A stretch of 64,000 nt of DNA. Source: Dastarcus helophoroides (lineage: Eukaryota; Arthropoda; Insecta; Coleoptera; Bothrideridae). Made by a program: the position numbers and the translations under genes. The stretch is from the NCBI GenBank assembly GCA_028583605.1, contig CM053331.1:2750001-2814000 (forward strand). Direction: 5' to 3'. Under the pieces are notes generated by a model. That model was given only the letters and a program-made list of their open reading frames with translations, made no database searches and had not been told where the DNA came from. This document shows positions 34,681 to 45,090 of the stretch, one piece after another (within the stretch, counting starts at the first letter, position 1; the number at the start of each line of letters is the position of its first letter).

Positions 34681-35258
34681 GTTAGGTTAGGTTAGGTTAG
34701 GTTAAGTTAGGTAGGGTTAGGTTAGGTTAGGTTAGGTTAGCTTAGGTTAGGTTAGGTTAGGTTAGGTTAGGTTAGGTTAGGTTAGGTTAGGTTAGGTTAG
34801 GTTAGGTTAGGTTAGGTTAGGTTAGGTTAGGTTAGGTTAGGTTAGGTTAGGTTAGGTTAGGTTAGGTTAGGTTAGGTTAGGTTAGGTTAGGTTAGGTTGG
34901 GTTAGGTTAGGTTAGGTTAGGTTAGGTTAGGTTAGGTTAGGTTAGGTTAGGTTAGGTTAGGTTAAGGTTAGGTTAGGTTAGGTTAGGTTAGGTTAGGTTA
35001 GGTTAGGTTAGGTTAGGTTAGGTTAGGTTAGGTTAGGTTAGGTTAGGTTAGGTTAGGTTAGGTTAGGTTAGGTTAGGTTAGGTTAGGTTAGGTTAGGTTA
35101 GGTTAGGTTAGGTTAGGTAGGTTAGGTTAGGTTAGGTTAGGTTAGGTTAGGTTAGGTTAGGTTAGGTTAGGTTAGGTTAGGTTAGGTTAGGTTAGGTTAG
35201 GTTAGGTTAGGTTAGGTTAAGTTAGGTTAGGTTAGGTTAGGTTTAGTTAGGCTTGGTA
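34681..35258. repeat. Interstitial (TTAGG)n telomere-type tract, ~115 units
   Basis: Almost uninterrupted TTAGG pentamers over 578 bp on the plus strand, with a few variant units (ttaag, tagggttagg, ttagc, ttggg, ttaagg) mostly near the ends and middle. TTAGG is the ancestral arthropod telomere repeat. It is flanked by ordinary sequence on both sides, so it is interstitial here and not a chromosome end, unless the assembly is wrong. Left flank is aattaattaag, right flank tttagttaggcttgg. Confidence 0.95.
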
Positions 35259-35734
35259 ATCTAAAACAAGATGGATAAAAAAACGAGACAATTAGGGATC
35301 CTGGACACTAATTTAATTTGATTCGCAACGAAGTTGATGTCAAATCACGAACAGTGCGAAATATCTTGGCTGCAAAGTAGAGCGAGATATTTTCTGACGA
35401 ACGTTACATTTTCCGACGATTATTGAGTTTTGTGAATCTATGAGAGAAATAATTAATTCAGATGATTTTTTTTAAATACGTGTTGTTTAAATTAGATCCA
35501 TTTGTTTACCTCTTAAATGCAACAATCCTCCAATGGTTTGGCAATGGTCTACAGAAAATAAGATCACCAAGTGTCTTTGAAAATATATCTTACATCAATG
35601 AAAAGTTAAACATTTGGTCTCACGGGAATTCCTTTACTTGGTATATTTTTTTTCAATAAAAACCCTTTAATATGCTTCAAAACCAATTCGGTTGATTGAT
35701 CAATAAAAATTACTTTTATGGATGCTTCGTTTTT
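35259..35734. other. Single-copy spacer right of the telomeric tract
   Basis: No recognisable feature. The 65-codon frame at 35462-35659 has no motif I recognise. Confidence 0.4.
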
Positions 35735-37650
35735 TAACTTTAAAGATTGTGGTTTAAATTTGGTTGGACTAGTTAATTACTCTTATACAATTCTACGATC
35801 ATTTAATGTTTAGTATTTTTGTTTCAATTTTCGTCAGATTAGATTAGAGAAAACAAAAATTAAAATTGATACAATTATTTTCATACTTGTTTCAATGCAA
35901 ACAAATATATAATAGTGTTTCGAAAATAAACTCTTAAATGAACGTGGTTAAAAACGTGGATCCCCAAACTCCAGTTAATGAGCATTTCTTGTTTAAATTT
36001 TGCTTGGACTAGTTAATTATTCTCAGACGATCATTTCATTTTTAGTATTTCTCTTTCAATTTTCGCCAAATTAAGTTAGAGAGAACAAAAATTAAAATTG
36101 ATACAATTATTTTCATACTTGTTTCAGTGCAGTCAAACATTTAACAAGTGTTTCGAAAAGAAACTCTTGAATAGGCGTGGTTAAAAACGTGGATTCCCAA
36201 ACTCCAGCGAATGAGAATTGCTTGTTTAAATTTTGGTTGGACTAGTTAATTACTCTCATTATAGTTTTATGATCATTCATTTTTAGCAGTTCTGTTTCAA
36301 TTTCCGCCAGATTAGATTAGAGAAAAGAGAAATTAAAACTGATACAATTATTTTCATACTTGTTTCAATGCAGTCAAATAATTAACAACTGTTTTGAAAA
36401 GAAACCCTTGAGTGGGCATGGTTAAAAACGTGGATTTTCAAACTCCAGTTAATGAGAATTTCTTGTTTAAATTTTGGTTGGACTAGTTAATTACTCGCAT
36501 ACAATTCTACGATTATTTAATTTTTATTATTTCTGGTTTCAATTTCCGCCAGATTAGATTAATGAGAACAGAAATTAAAACTGATGCAATTATTTTCACA
36601 CTTGTTTCAATGCAGTCAAATATTTAACAAGTGTTTCGAAAAGAAACTCTTGAGCGGGCGTGGTTAAAAATGTGGATCCCCAAATTCTAGTGAATGAGAA
36701 TTGCTTGTTTAAATTTAGGCTGGACTAGTTAATTATTCTCAGACAGTTTTACCATCATTTAATTTTCAGTATTACCGTTTTAATTTCCGCCAGATTAAAT
36801 TAGAGAAAACAGAAATTAAAATTGATACAATTATTTTCATACTTGTTTCAATGCAGTCAAATATTTTACAAATGTTTCAAAAAGAAACTCATGAGTGGGC
36901 GTGGGTAAAAACCTGGATCCCCAAACTCCAGTTAATGAGAATTTCTTGTTTAAATTTTTGTTGGACTAATTAATTATTCTCAGACAGTTTTACGATCATT
37001 CATTTTTGGTATTTCTGTTTCAATTTCCGTTAGATTAAATTAGAGATAACAGGAATTAAAATTGATACAATTATTTTCATTCTTGTTTCAATGCAATCAA
37101 ATATTTAACAAGTGTTTCGAAAATAAACTTTTGAATAAACGTGGTTAAAAACGTGGGTCTTTAAATTCCACTGAATGAGAATTGCTTGTTTAAATTTTGG
37201 TTGGACTAGTTAATTATTCTCAGACACTTTTACGATCATTTAATTTTTAGTATTTCTGTTTTCATTTCCGCCAGATTTGATTAGAGAGAACAAAAATTAA
37301 AACTGATACAATTATTTTCATACTTGTTTCAATGCGCTTAAATATTTAACAAGTGTTTCGAAAAGAAACTCTTAAATGAGCGTAGTTAAAAACGTGGATC
37401 CCCAAACTCCAGTGAATGAGAATTGCTTGTTTAAATTTTGGTTGGACTAGTTAATTATTCTCAAACAGTTTTACGATCATTTAATTTCTAGTATTTCTGT
37501 TTCAATTTCCGCCTAATTAGATTAGAGAAAACAGAAATTAAAATTGATTAAATTATTTTCATACTTGTTTCAATGCAGTCAGATAAGTACAAGTATTTTG
37601 AAAAGAAACTCTTGAGTAAGTGTGTTTAAAAACGTAAATCTCCAAACTCC
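35735..37650. repeat. 241-bp satellite, ~8 units
   Basis: Landmark cgtggatccccaaactc (or variants) recurs at 35955, 36188, 36429, 36671, 36912, 37152, 37393 and 37633: spacing 233, then 240-242 bp. Each unit also has ggttggactagttaatta, caatttccgccagatta and acaattattttcatactt. Copies are moderately diverged. A related single unit sits at 28300-28575, 7 kb away across the telomeric tract. Confidence 0.9.
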
Positions 37651-38045
37651 AGTGAATTGGAATTGCGCTGATATATTCCAGATATTTCAAGCTTAAGCCA
37701 GGAATAATTAATTTGTTGTCGGTGTTATTAACGAAATGACATCGGTGCATTCATATGCAGTAAGTTACATGGAAGGGTTGGTGAGCGTTCACCGCATTAC
37801 GTCAGTATCAGCAATCTCATACTCGTTTTATAGGAAAACTCTGTCGCGTTGAAGCCGAAACTATAGTTACTCCGCTTCTACCGTTGGGAATATAAGCTAA
37901 ATCAGAAATGCATTCGCTCAAATGGCATTTCCATCCGTTTACAATGCGACCTTATCAATGGGAAACAACTACATAGAGCTGAAAAAAAGGATGTTATTTA
38001 TCGCTATAGTCAATTAAATGTCTTACAACGAAACAGTCGATTGTG
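37651..38045. other. Single-copy spacer
   Basis: No repeat structure. A 63-codon minus-strand frame (37559-37750) starts inside the satellite and has no recognisable domain. Confidence 0.4.
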
Positions 38046-38141
38046 CTCCAGTTGAAAATATGTACAATCAACAACCGTAAGCCGGTTTCGATCTTTCTTG
38101 TCCTCGTCAGTATGGTGCGGTTGCTGTAAACATTTCCAACT
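38046..38141 (-). ncRNA. Hammerhead-like ribozyme, family A (core motifs kept)
   Basis: Minus strand: long distal stem I strand, ACCATA, CTGACGA (38110-38104), GGACAAGAAAGATC as a weak stem II (G-C, G-U, one A-A mismatch, C-G), GAAA (38090-38087), CCGGCT, then TACGGT pairing with ACCATA with one A-C mismatch, and a distal strand that pairs over about 20 bp with one bulge. Both core blocks fit the hammerhead consensus, but the cleavage triplet is GGCT or GCT instead of GUC, probably mutated from the GGTC seen in family B. Reduced or no activity is likely. Confidence 0.5.
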
Positions 38142-38190
38142 TATATATCTCCTAATGCACAGACTAATAGGTTTGAACATTTATTAGATT

Positions 38191-38262
38191 CGAAGTTTGG
38201 AAACCAATACCGGTTTCTATCTTGTTGGATCTCGTCAGTTTGGTATGTCCAACTCGAATGCT
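38191..38262 (-). ncRNA. Hammerhead relic, nested family B copy
   Basis: Minus strand keeps CTGACGA, GATC, loop CAACAA, GAAA and CCGGTA (GTA is an allowed cleavage triplet). However, the first stem II pair is G opposite A and one base of the proximal stem I is missing (ATTGGT). Confidence 0.55.
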
Positions 38263-38650
38263 AACAAATGTTCCGACAAGTAAGTACTAAAAAAATCATA
38301 GACGTCAAGCGTGTGACTCTTGGTCGCGTGTCACCTATTGGTCCATAGAGAAACTATGGCCATCGCCAACAATCTCGTATGCGAATCTAATAAATGTTCA
38401 AACCTATTGGTCTGTGCATTGGAATCGTTGTCCTCTGGGAACTTTCCTAGAGAGCAACCGCTTCGCTAAGTGGCAGTGTTTCAACTGTTGGTAATTCAGC
38501 TACCTATGATTCACTATACACGCCTGAAGGGCTGCATAAATTTGTAGTCTAGGTTGCATTCTACTTGCAAACTTATAGAGCCTTAAGACATTGTTTTTAT
38601 ATAAGTTGCAAATGCTTATATAGCCATAAACAACGTTTTATGGTTGTATA

Positions 38651-38746
38651 AGTTGGAAATGTTTACAGCAACCTCACCATTCTGACGAGGATAAGAAAGA
38701 CCTAAACCGGCTTACGGTTGTTGATTGTAGATATTTTCAACTGGAG
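38651..38746 (+). ncRNA. Hammerhead-like relic, family A right end
   Basis: Inverse copy of the left end. CTGACGA is kept (38682-38688), but GAAA has become TAAA and ACCATA has become ACCATT, so the core is broken. Confidence 0.5.
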
Positions 38747-38966
38747 TTAAAAGTTGGAAGCTGAAAATTGCAAGCTGAAAGAAAGTGCTGGCTGTAAATA
38801 TTTTCAACTGTAGCACGCTTGACTGCATTGCAGAACATACAATTGACTTTATTTATGAAAGCGTGTCCCACCAAAGATGCTTTTTTAATGCATGTTGGTA
38901 TACAACCCATAATACAAGACAGTTGCCTCACTAATGGTGACTTTTGAGACTTTAGTTACATCGTGC
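38747..38966 (+). mobile_element. Family A repeat body, copy 3
   Basis: From gctgtaaatattttcaactg the sequence matches the bodies at 10.78 and 11.70 kb, through ccataatacaagacagt to gactttagttacatcgt. The minus-strand frame at 38737-38931 lies across this repeat and is not a supported gene. Confidence 0.6.
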
Positions 38967-38984
38967 GTTAAAGGTGCTTTTGTG

Positions 38985-40267
38985 GCTTTTCCAAATTGCA
39001 AAGTAGTTTTCAAAATCCCTTAGAAACGGATCTAACGAGTTGAATGAAATTCTCCTTTTGGTAAGGATTTGTTTTAGAAGTCCATCGAAAATTTCTGGAA
39101 AAATGCTACTTTTCACAAAAGAAATCATGTTTTATAGACGTCTTGTAAATCTTAGTGGTACCTGCACTCATCTAAGGATACTGGTGCAGAGATAGCGTTG
39201 AAGTTTTTATGATCATTTACAGTATTTTCTACAAATTTGAATTGTTTTTCAAAGTTTTACCTTTTTTTTTTCGAAAAATAAGAACTTTTCTCTAGAAAAC
39301 ATTTTTTTATAATGAACGTGGACTAAAATTTCACTGAAATTTTGCCTTTTTCAGGAAAAACAAAATGGCCACCATTCTATCGACATTTTTTACTTTTTTA
39401 ATGTTTTTATGCAAATTTGCAGTTTTTTTCCACAAATTTCAATTTTTCGAAGTTTTGCTTTTTTTTCGAAAAATATGGACTTTTCTCCAGAAAACATTTT
39501 GTTATAAAGAATGTACAAATTTCGTTACACGAGAGTGCTAATCTTATATATTTAAACAAGAAATTCTTGTATTTATAAAAATATGTATATATTTACTATC
39601 TCGGAAACGTCTCTAACGATTTGAATGAAATTTTCCTTCTGGTTAGGGATTTGCTTTGGAAGTCCATTGAAATTGGTGTCTTTTCTGGAAAAATGCTATG
39701 TTACACAAAAAAAAATCTTTTTTTATAGACATCTTGTAAATTTTAGTGGGACTGGCACTGGATCTTAGGATACTGGTACAGAGATGGCGCTGACGTTTTT
39801 ATGGAAATGTGCAGTGGTTTCTACCCATTTCGACTGTTTTTTCGAAGTTTCACTTTTTTATTCGAAAAATATCAACTTTTCTTTAGAAAATATTTGTTAT
39901 AAAGAATGTATTAATTTCGTCATATTAAAAGTGCCAATCTTATATATTTAAACAAGCAATTCTTGTATTTATATAAATATGTATATATTTGCTATCTCGG
40001 GAACGGCTCTAACGATTTCAATAAAATTCTCTTTTTAGTTAAGGATTTACTTTAGAAGTCTATTGGACATGGTATCTTTTCTGGAAAAATGTTACTTTAC
40101 AAAAAAAATCTTTTTTTATAGACACATCTTGTAAATATTAGTGGAACACGCACTAAATCTAAGGATACTGGTGCAGAGATGGCGCGAAGGTTTTCATGAA
40201 AATTTGCAGTATTTTCTACAAAATTCAACTGTTTTTTCGAAGTTTTACTTTTTTTGTTCGAAAAATA
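38985..40267. repeat. Tandem dispersed repeat (~400 bp), left part
   Basis: Landmark aacggctctaacgatttgaa (variants) lies at about 39018, 39602 and 39998, with gcagagatggcgctgacg, aacaagaaattcttgta and cgaaaaatatgaacttttct in each unit. The first unit is longer (584 bp) through an internal duplication, the second is 396 bp. These words resemble a repeat common in insect genomes, whose class I cannot name. The third unit is interrupted at about 40268 by the pyrimidine tract and resumes at 43613. Confidence 0.75.
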
Positions 40268-42004
40268 TGAACTTTTCTTCTTATTCCACATTCCTTTCTC
40301 GTTCTTCCTTCTTTTTTCTTCCTTATTTATTTTCTCTCCTTCTCTCTTCCTTTCCCTTCTACCTTATTCGTTCTTTATTCTTCCTTATTCTTCATTCCTT
40401 TTTCCTTATTTCTTATTAATTCTTTCTTCTTTCTGCTTTCTTCTTTCTTTTTCTTTATTTATTTTTTCTACTTCCTTCTTGCTCTATCTTCTTTCTTCCT
40501 TCTCCTTTCCTCTTTATTCCTTTTCTTTTTTATATTTCTTCTCCCTTTTTCCTCCTTCCTCCTTTTATCTTCATTTTCCTTCTTTTTTGTTCCTTTCTTA
40601 TTTGTCTTTCATCCTCTTCTTTCTTTCTTTTTCCTTTTCCTATTTTCTTCTTTCTGTCTTTCTTATTTGTCTTTTCCCCTGTTCCTCTTCCGTCTGCTTT
40701 TTTCCATTTTCCCTTCTTCTTTATTCCTTTTTCCTTCTTCTTCCTTCCTTATTCCTTTTCCTTTTTGTTTCTTTCTCCGTTCTTCCTTCTTCTTTATTCC
40801 TCCTTTCTTCCTCCTTCTTTTGTCAATCTTCTTTTCTTTCCCTCTTTATTTTTCTTTCTTTCTTTTTCCTTCATTCTTCTTTCTTATTCCTCCTTTTTCC
40901 ATCCTTTTTTTTCTTTTTCCTTTCTCCTTTTTGCTTTTTCCTTTCTTCTTCTTCCTTTTTTCTTTTTTCTTTTTTCTTTTTTCTTTTTACTTTTTTCTTC
41001 TTCGGTATTTCTTCTTCATTCTTTTTTCTTTTTCTTTCCTTCTTTGGTTTATCTCCTTTCAATTTTCCTCTTCATTTTTCTTTCTTTTTTTTCCTTCATT
41101 CTTCTTTCTTATTCCTGCTTTTTCCATCCTCCTTTCCTTTTACCTTTCTCCTCCTTAATTCTTCCTTCTTTCTTCTTCCTATTTCCTTTTTTCTTTTTTC
41201 TTTTTACTTCATCCTTCTTTCTTTTTTCGCTTTCCTTCTTCATTCTTTCTTCTTTCTTTTTCCTTCTTCCTTCTTTCTTTTTTCTTCTTCCTTATTCCTT
41301 ATTCCTTCTTTCTTCTTCCTTCTTCCTTATTCCTTTTTTTCTTCTTTTGTCTATCTTCTTTCTTTTTCTCTCTTTATTTTTCTTTCTTTTTTCCTTCATT
41401 CTTCTTTCTTATTTCTTCTTTTTCCACCCTTCTTTTTTATCTTTATTTTTCCTTCTTCCTGCTATCTTTTTTTCTGGCTTCTTTCTGTTACCTTTCTTTT
41501 TTTTTTTCTTGCTTCTTCCTAGTTCTCAATTTTTTTTCTTTCTGATTTCCGTTTCCTCTTTCTTTTTTCTTCTTCATTCTTTTTTATCCATTTTCCTTCT
41601 TCCTTCCCCACTTGTACTTTATCCTTCTCTTTCTTTGTGTTTTCTTTGCCACTTGACTTCTTTCTGCTTTCCTCATTTTTTTCTTCCCTGTTCCTCTTTT
41701 GTCTGCTTTCTTGCTTTTTTTTCTTCTTTGTCCCTTCTTTACTTTTTCATATTCCTTCTTTTTTCTTTCTTCTTTCTTCTTCTCCCTTCCTTCTACCTTC
41801 TTCCCTGTTCCTCTTTTGTCTGCTTTCTTTCTTCTTTTTTCTTCCATCTTTCTTCTTCCTCTTTTTTTTTCTTTTTTTATTTTTCTTTTTCTTTTTTTTC
41901 TTCTTTCATCCTTCTTTCTTCTTTCTTTTTCCTTTTTCTTTTCCTTTTTTCTTTTTCCATTTTTCTATTTTCTTTTTTCTTCTTTCATTTTCCTTCTTTC
42001 ATTT

Positions 42005-43128
42005 TCCCTCTTCCTTCTTCCTTATTTCTTCTTCCTTCTTCCTTCTTCCTTCTTCCTTCTTCCTTCTTCCTTCTTCCTTTCTTCTTCTTCCTTCTTCCTT
42101 CTTCCTTCTTCCTTCTTCCTTCTTCCTTCTTTCTTCTTCTTTCTTCCTTCTTCCTTCTTCTTTCTTCTTCCTTCTTCCTTCTTCTTCTTCCTTCTTCTTC
42201 TTCCTTCTTTCTTCTTCCTTCTTTCCTTCTTCCTTCTTTCTTCCTTCCTTCTTCCTTATTCCTTCTTCCTTATTCCTTCTTCCTCCTTCTTCCTTCATTC
42301 TTCTTCCTTCTTCCTTCTTCCTTATTCCTTCTTCCTTCTCCTTCTTCCTTCTTCCTATTCCTTCTTCCTTCTTCCTTCTTCCTTCTTCCTTCTTCCTTCT
42401 TCCTTCTTCCTTCTTCCTTCTTCCTTCTTCCTTCTTCCTTCTTCCTTCTTCCTTCTTCCTTCTTCCTTCTTCCTTCTTCCTTCTTCCTTCTTCCTTCTTC
42501 CTTCTTCCTTCTTCCTCTTCCTTCTTCCTTCTTCCTTCTTTTTCTTTCTTCCTTCTTCCTTCTTCCTTCTTCCTTCTTCATTCTTCCTTCTTCTTTTTCC
42601 TTCCTTCTTCTTCCTTCTTCCTTATTCCTTCTTCCTTATTCCTTATTCCTTCTTCCTTCTTCCTTCTTCCTTCTTCCTTCTTCCTTCTTCCTTCTTCCTT
42701 CTTCCTTCTTCCTTCTTCCTTCTTCCTTCTTCCTTCTTCCTTCTTCCTTCTTCCTTCTTCCTTCTTCCTTCTTCCTTCTTCCTTCTTCCTTCTTCCTTCT
42801 TCCTTCTTCCTTCTTCTTCTTCCTTCTTCCTTCTTCCTTCTTTCTTCTTCTTCTTCCTTCTTCCTTCTTCCTTCTTCCTTCTTCCTTCTTCCTTTTTCCT
42901 TCTTCCTTCTTCTTCTTCTTTCTTTCCTTCTTTCTTCTTCCTTCTTTCCTTCTTCCTTCTTCCTTCTTCCTTCTTCCTTCTTCCTTCTTCCTTCTTCCTT
43001 CTTCTTCTTCCTTCTTCCTTCTTCCTTCTTTCTTCTTTCTTCTTCCTTCTTCCTTCTGTCTTCTTTTTTTCCTTCTTCCTTCTTCCTTTTTTCCTTCTTT
43101 CTTCTTCCTTCCTCTTCCTTCTTCCTTC
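42005..43128. repeat. (CTTCCTT)n heptamer core of tract 1
   Basis: Runs of the 7-bp unit CTTCCTT, interrupted by short slips such as cttctt and cttatt. The longest clean runs are about 42360-42515 and 42650-42815. A 7-bp period keeps all three frames open, which explains the long spurious frames. Confidence 0.95.
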
Positions 43129-43255
43129 AAAAAGAAGAAAGAAGAAAATAGGAAGAAGAAAAAAAGAAAAAGAAAAAGGGAAAAAGGGAAAAAAGAAAAA
43201 GGAAGAAGAAATCTTCCTTTTTCCCTTTTTCCTTTTCTTTTTTCCTTTTTCCCTT
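43129..43255. repeat. Purine island forming an inverted repeat in tract 1
   Basis: At 43129-43211 the plus strand switches to purines (aaaaagaagaaagaag, then gggaaaaagggaaaaaag), and at about 43214 it switches back to the near reverse complement (tcttcctttttccc...). The arms are about 45 bp, imperfect, with a loop of a few bases. This is the only strand switch in the tract. Confidence 0.8.
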
Positions 43256-43612
43256 TTTCTTTTTCTTTATTCCTTTTTCCTTTTCCCTATTCTCTTCTTC
43301 CTTCTTTTTGCTTTCTTCTTCCTTCTTCCTTTTCCCTTCTTCCTTCTTTCTTCTTGTTTCTTTCTTCTTTCTTCTTTTTTCTTCTTTCCTATTCCTTCTT
43401 TCTTCTTTCTTCTCTTATTCTCCTTATTTCTTCTTTCTTCTTCCTTTTTCCTTATTTCTTCTATGTTAATACTTCTTCCTCCTTTCCTCTTTCTTATTTC
43501 TTGTTCCTTCTTCCTTCTCCTTCTTTCTTTTTCATTCTTACTTCTTTCTTTCTATTTATTTCTTTTTTATTCTTTCTTCCTCTTTCTTCCTTTTTTTTCT
43601 TTTTTCTTTCAG

Positions 43613-43709
43613 AATTTTTCTCTAGAAAATATTTTGTTACAAAGTATGTATTAATTTCGTTATAATAATAGTGCTAATCTTATATATTTAAACAAGAAAT
43701 TCTTGTATT

Positions 43710-43759
<50 letters not shown>

Positions 43760-44000
43760 GTATCTCGGAAACGGCTCTAACCATTTGAATGAAATTCTTT
43801 TTTTGGTTAAATATTTGCTTTAGAAGTTGCCATTGCAATTGGAGTCTTTCCAGAAAAAAGGCATTTTTCAGAAAAAAAATCATGTTTTATAGACATGTTG
43901 TGAATCTTAATGGTGTTTACATTGGATCTGGAGCACTGACGTCTTACGTCGTACATCGGCAAGAAATCATACAAAAAATGGCTCTTCTTGCTCTCTTGCA
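43613..44000. repeat. Tandem dispersed repeat (~400 bp), right part
   Basis: Continues the unit cut at 40267 with ctagaaaatattttgttaca and aacaagaaattcttgta, then starts another unit with tatctcggaaacggctctaa (43761). The unit decays after about 43930. Small frames on both strands (43680-44019) are repeat translations. Confidence 0.7.
43717..43756. repeat. (AT)n microsatellite, 20 repeats
   Basis: A 40-bp AT dinucleotide run inside the 400-bp repeat. Other copies have only short atatgtatatattt at this point, so it is a local expansion. Confidence 0.95.
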
Positions 44001-44880
44001 TTGGATATTACCATTTTAACGTAAAATTAACGCAAAAAAATCGGAATTTGTAGGTAAAAATTTGAAAATTGAGAAAATATGATTTTACAAAAATATTTTT
44101 TTCTGAATACTCAAAATTTTAAAATCCAATCGAAATTTTAAGGGCAATATCAAAATATCGATCAAAAAAATTGAAATTTAGAAAACAAAGTTGAATTTTC
44201 CAAATTTATATAAAAAATCTGGAAATTTTGAGAAACTGTTTAACTTTTCCAATTTTTGTAAATTTCGAAAAAATAATAAGGATTTTGAAAGTAAAAGTAA
44301 TTCTTGATCTATTTAATCTATTTAAGAAAAAGTTAAAGTTCTCAGATTAAAGCCGAAAAGAAAAAGTCAAAATTTTATCGAAATTTCTCTTTCTGGAAAT
44401 TTTAAAAAAGTTCAGGTTTTTTCTCAAAATTTTTACGTTTTTTAAAGAAATGTTACTTTTTGTTGTATTTTTCCCAAATTTTGACTAGTTTTTTTAAAGT
44501 TTAAGCTATTTTCATAAAATATTGATTTTTTTCCAAAAAAAAATTATCAAGAATTTCAAAATTTCATGACTATTAAGGATCCTAATTTCAGTCCTAAATT
44601 TTACAATCATTGCTTTTTTTTTAAATGTTGACTTAAAAATTGGAAATTTAGAAAGAAAGAGATCGAAATTTACAAAATAAATTCGAATATTTGAAACTTG
44701 TAAAATAAATCTTGGTAGAAAATTTCGTAAAAAAAGTTCAAAACTATAAAAATAAAATTAAAATTTTAATTAACTAATTGAGATTTTAAATTTTTGAATA
44801 ACAAAAAGTATTTGATGAATCCAGAAGGCCCAATTTCATTACCCCACATTTGATAAGCATCACTGAAGTAATTCAGGTGG
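44001..44880. other. AT-rich remnant sequence
   Basis: Decayed gaaatttt/aaaatttt sequence like that of the satellites, without a measurable period. No gene. Confidence 0.4.
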
Positions 44881-44904
44881 TATTTTTCCTTCTCTAAAGA
44901 AGAA

Positions 44905-45090
44905 AGTCATCATCAGAGATATACCCCTCTGAAGATGATAGCTTAGCTATTGAAACGTGTTAGAGCAACCTTTGTTGGGTTTTTTGATCTTTTTTGGTTT
45001 TAGGAAACAAGATTTGTATTTAATTTTTTTTTGTAAATTTAATAAAGATAACCAAGGACCACTCCGTTCCAAGTCATCATCTGGAGAAGG
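44905..45090 (+). mobile_element. Family C end with ribozyme-like hairpin, copy 4
   Basis: CTGAAGA (44929-44935), stem GATAGC/GCTATT, GAAAC, gtgttagagcaacctttgtt, then ttttttggttttagg, acaagatttgtatttaa and the gataaccaaggaccac tail at 45049. This copy shows the element's 3' order clearly: hairpin, conserved spacer, AT stretch, tail. Confidence 0.7.

Larger units (their letters stand above)
38046..38746. mobile_element. Family A inverted-repeat element with nested family B fragment
   Basis: Ends 38046-38141 and 38651-38746 are inverted copies of each other (about 95% alike over 96 bp), giving a 701-bp foldback element. Inside lies a family B piece: 38150-38390 in the same orientation as the 23-kb array, then an inverted piece 38391-38575. 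Both family A ends and the family B piece carry hammerhead-type sequences. No coding capacity. The arrangement repeats the inverted-partner architecture of the 23.4-24.5 kb element. Confidence 0.7.
40268..43612. repeat. Polypyrimidine tract 1 (3.3 kb)
   Basis: The plus strand is almost pure C/T for 3.3 kb: irregular cttttc-rich sequence at 40.27-42.0 kb, regular heptamers at 42.0-43.13 kb, a short purine island, then irregular again. It sits exactly in the pyrimidine run of a 400-bp repeat unit (left flank atatgaacttttctt, right flank ttttctctagaaaatatt). All long frames here (422, 504, 651 and 966 codons of F/S/L, or K/E/R on the other strand) are low-complexity translations. Confidence 0.95.

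Noticed and set aside
40254..43665. Large plus-strand open frames (422, 504, 651 and 966 codons)
   Set aside because: They are F/S/L-only translations of pyrimidine low-complexity DNA, open in all three frames because of 7-bp periodicity. No domain, and similar frames occur in every such tract.
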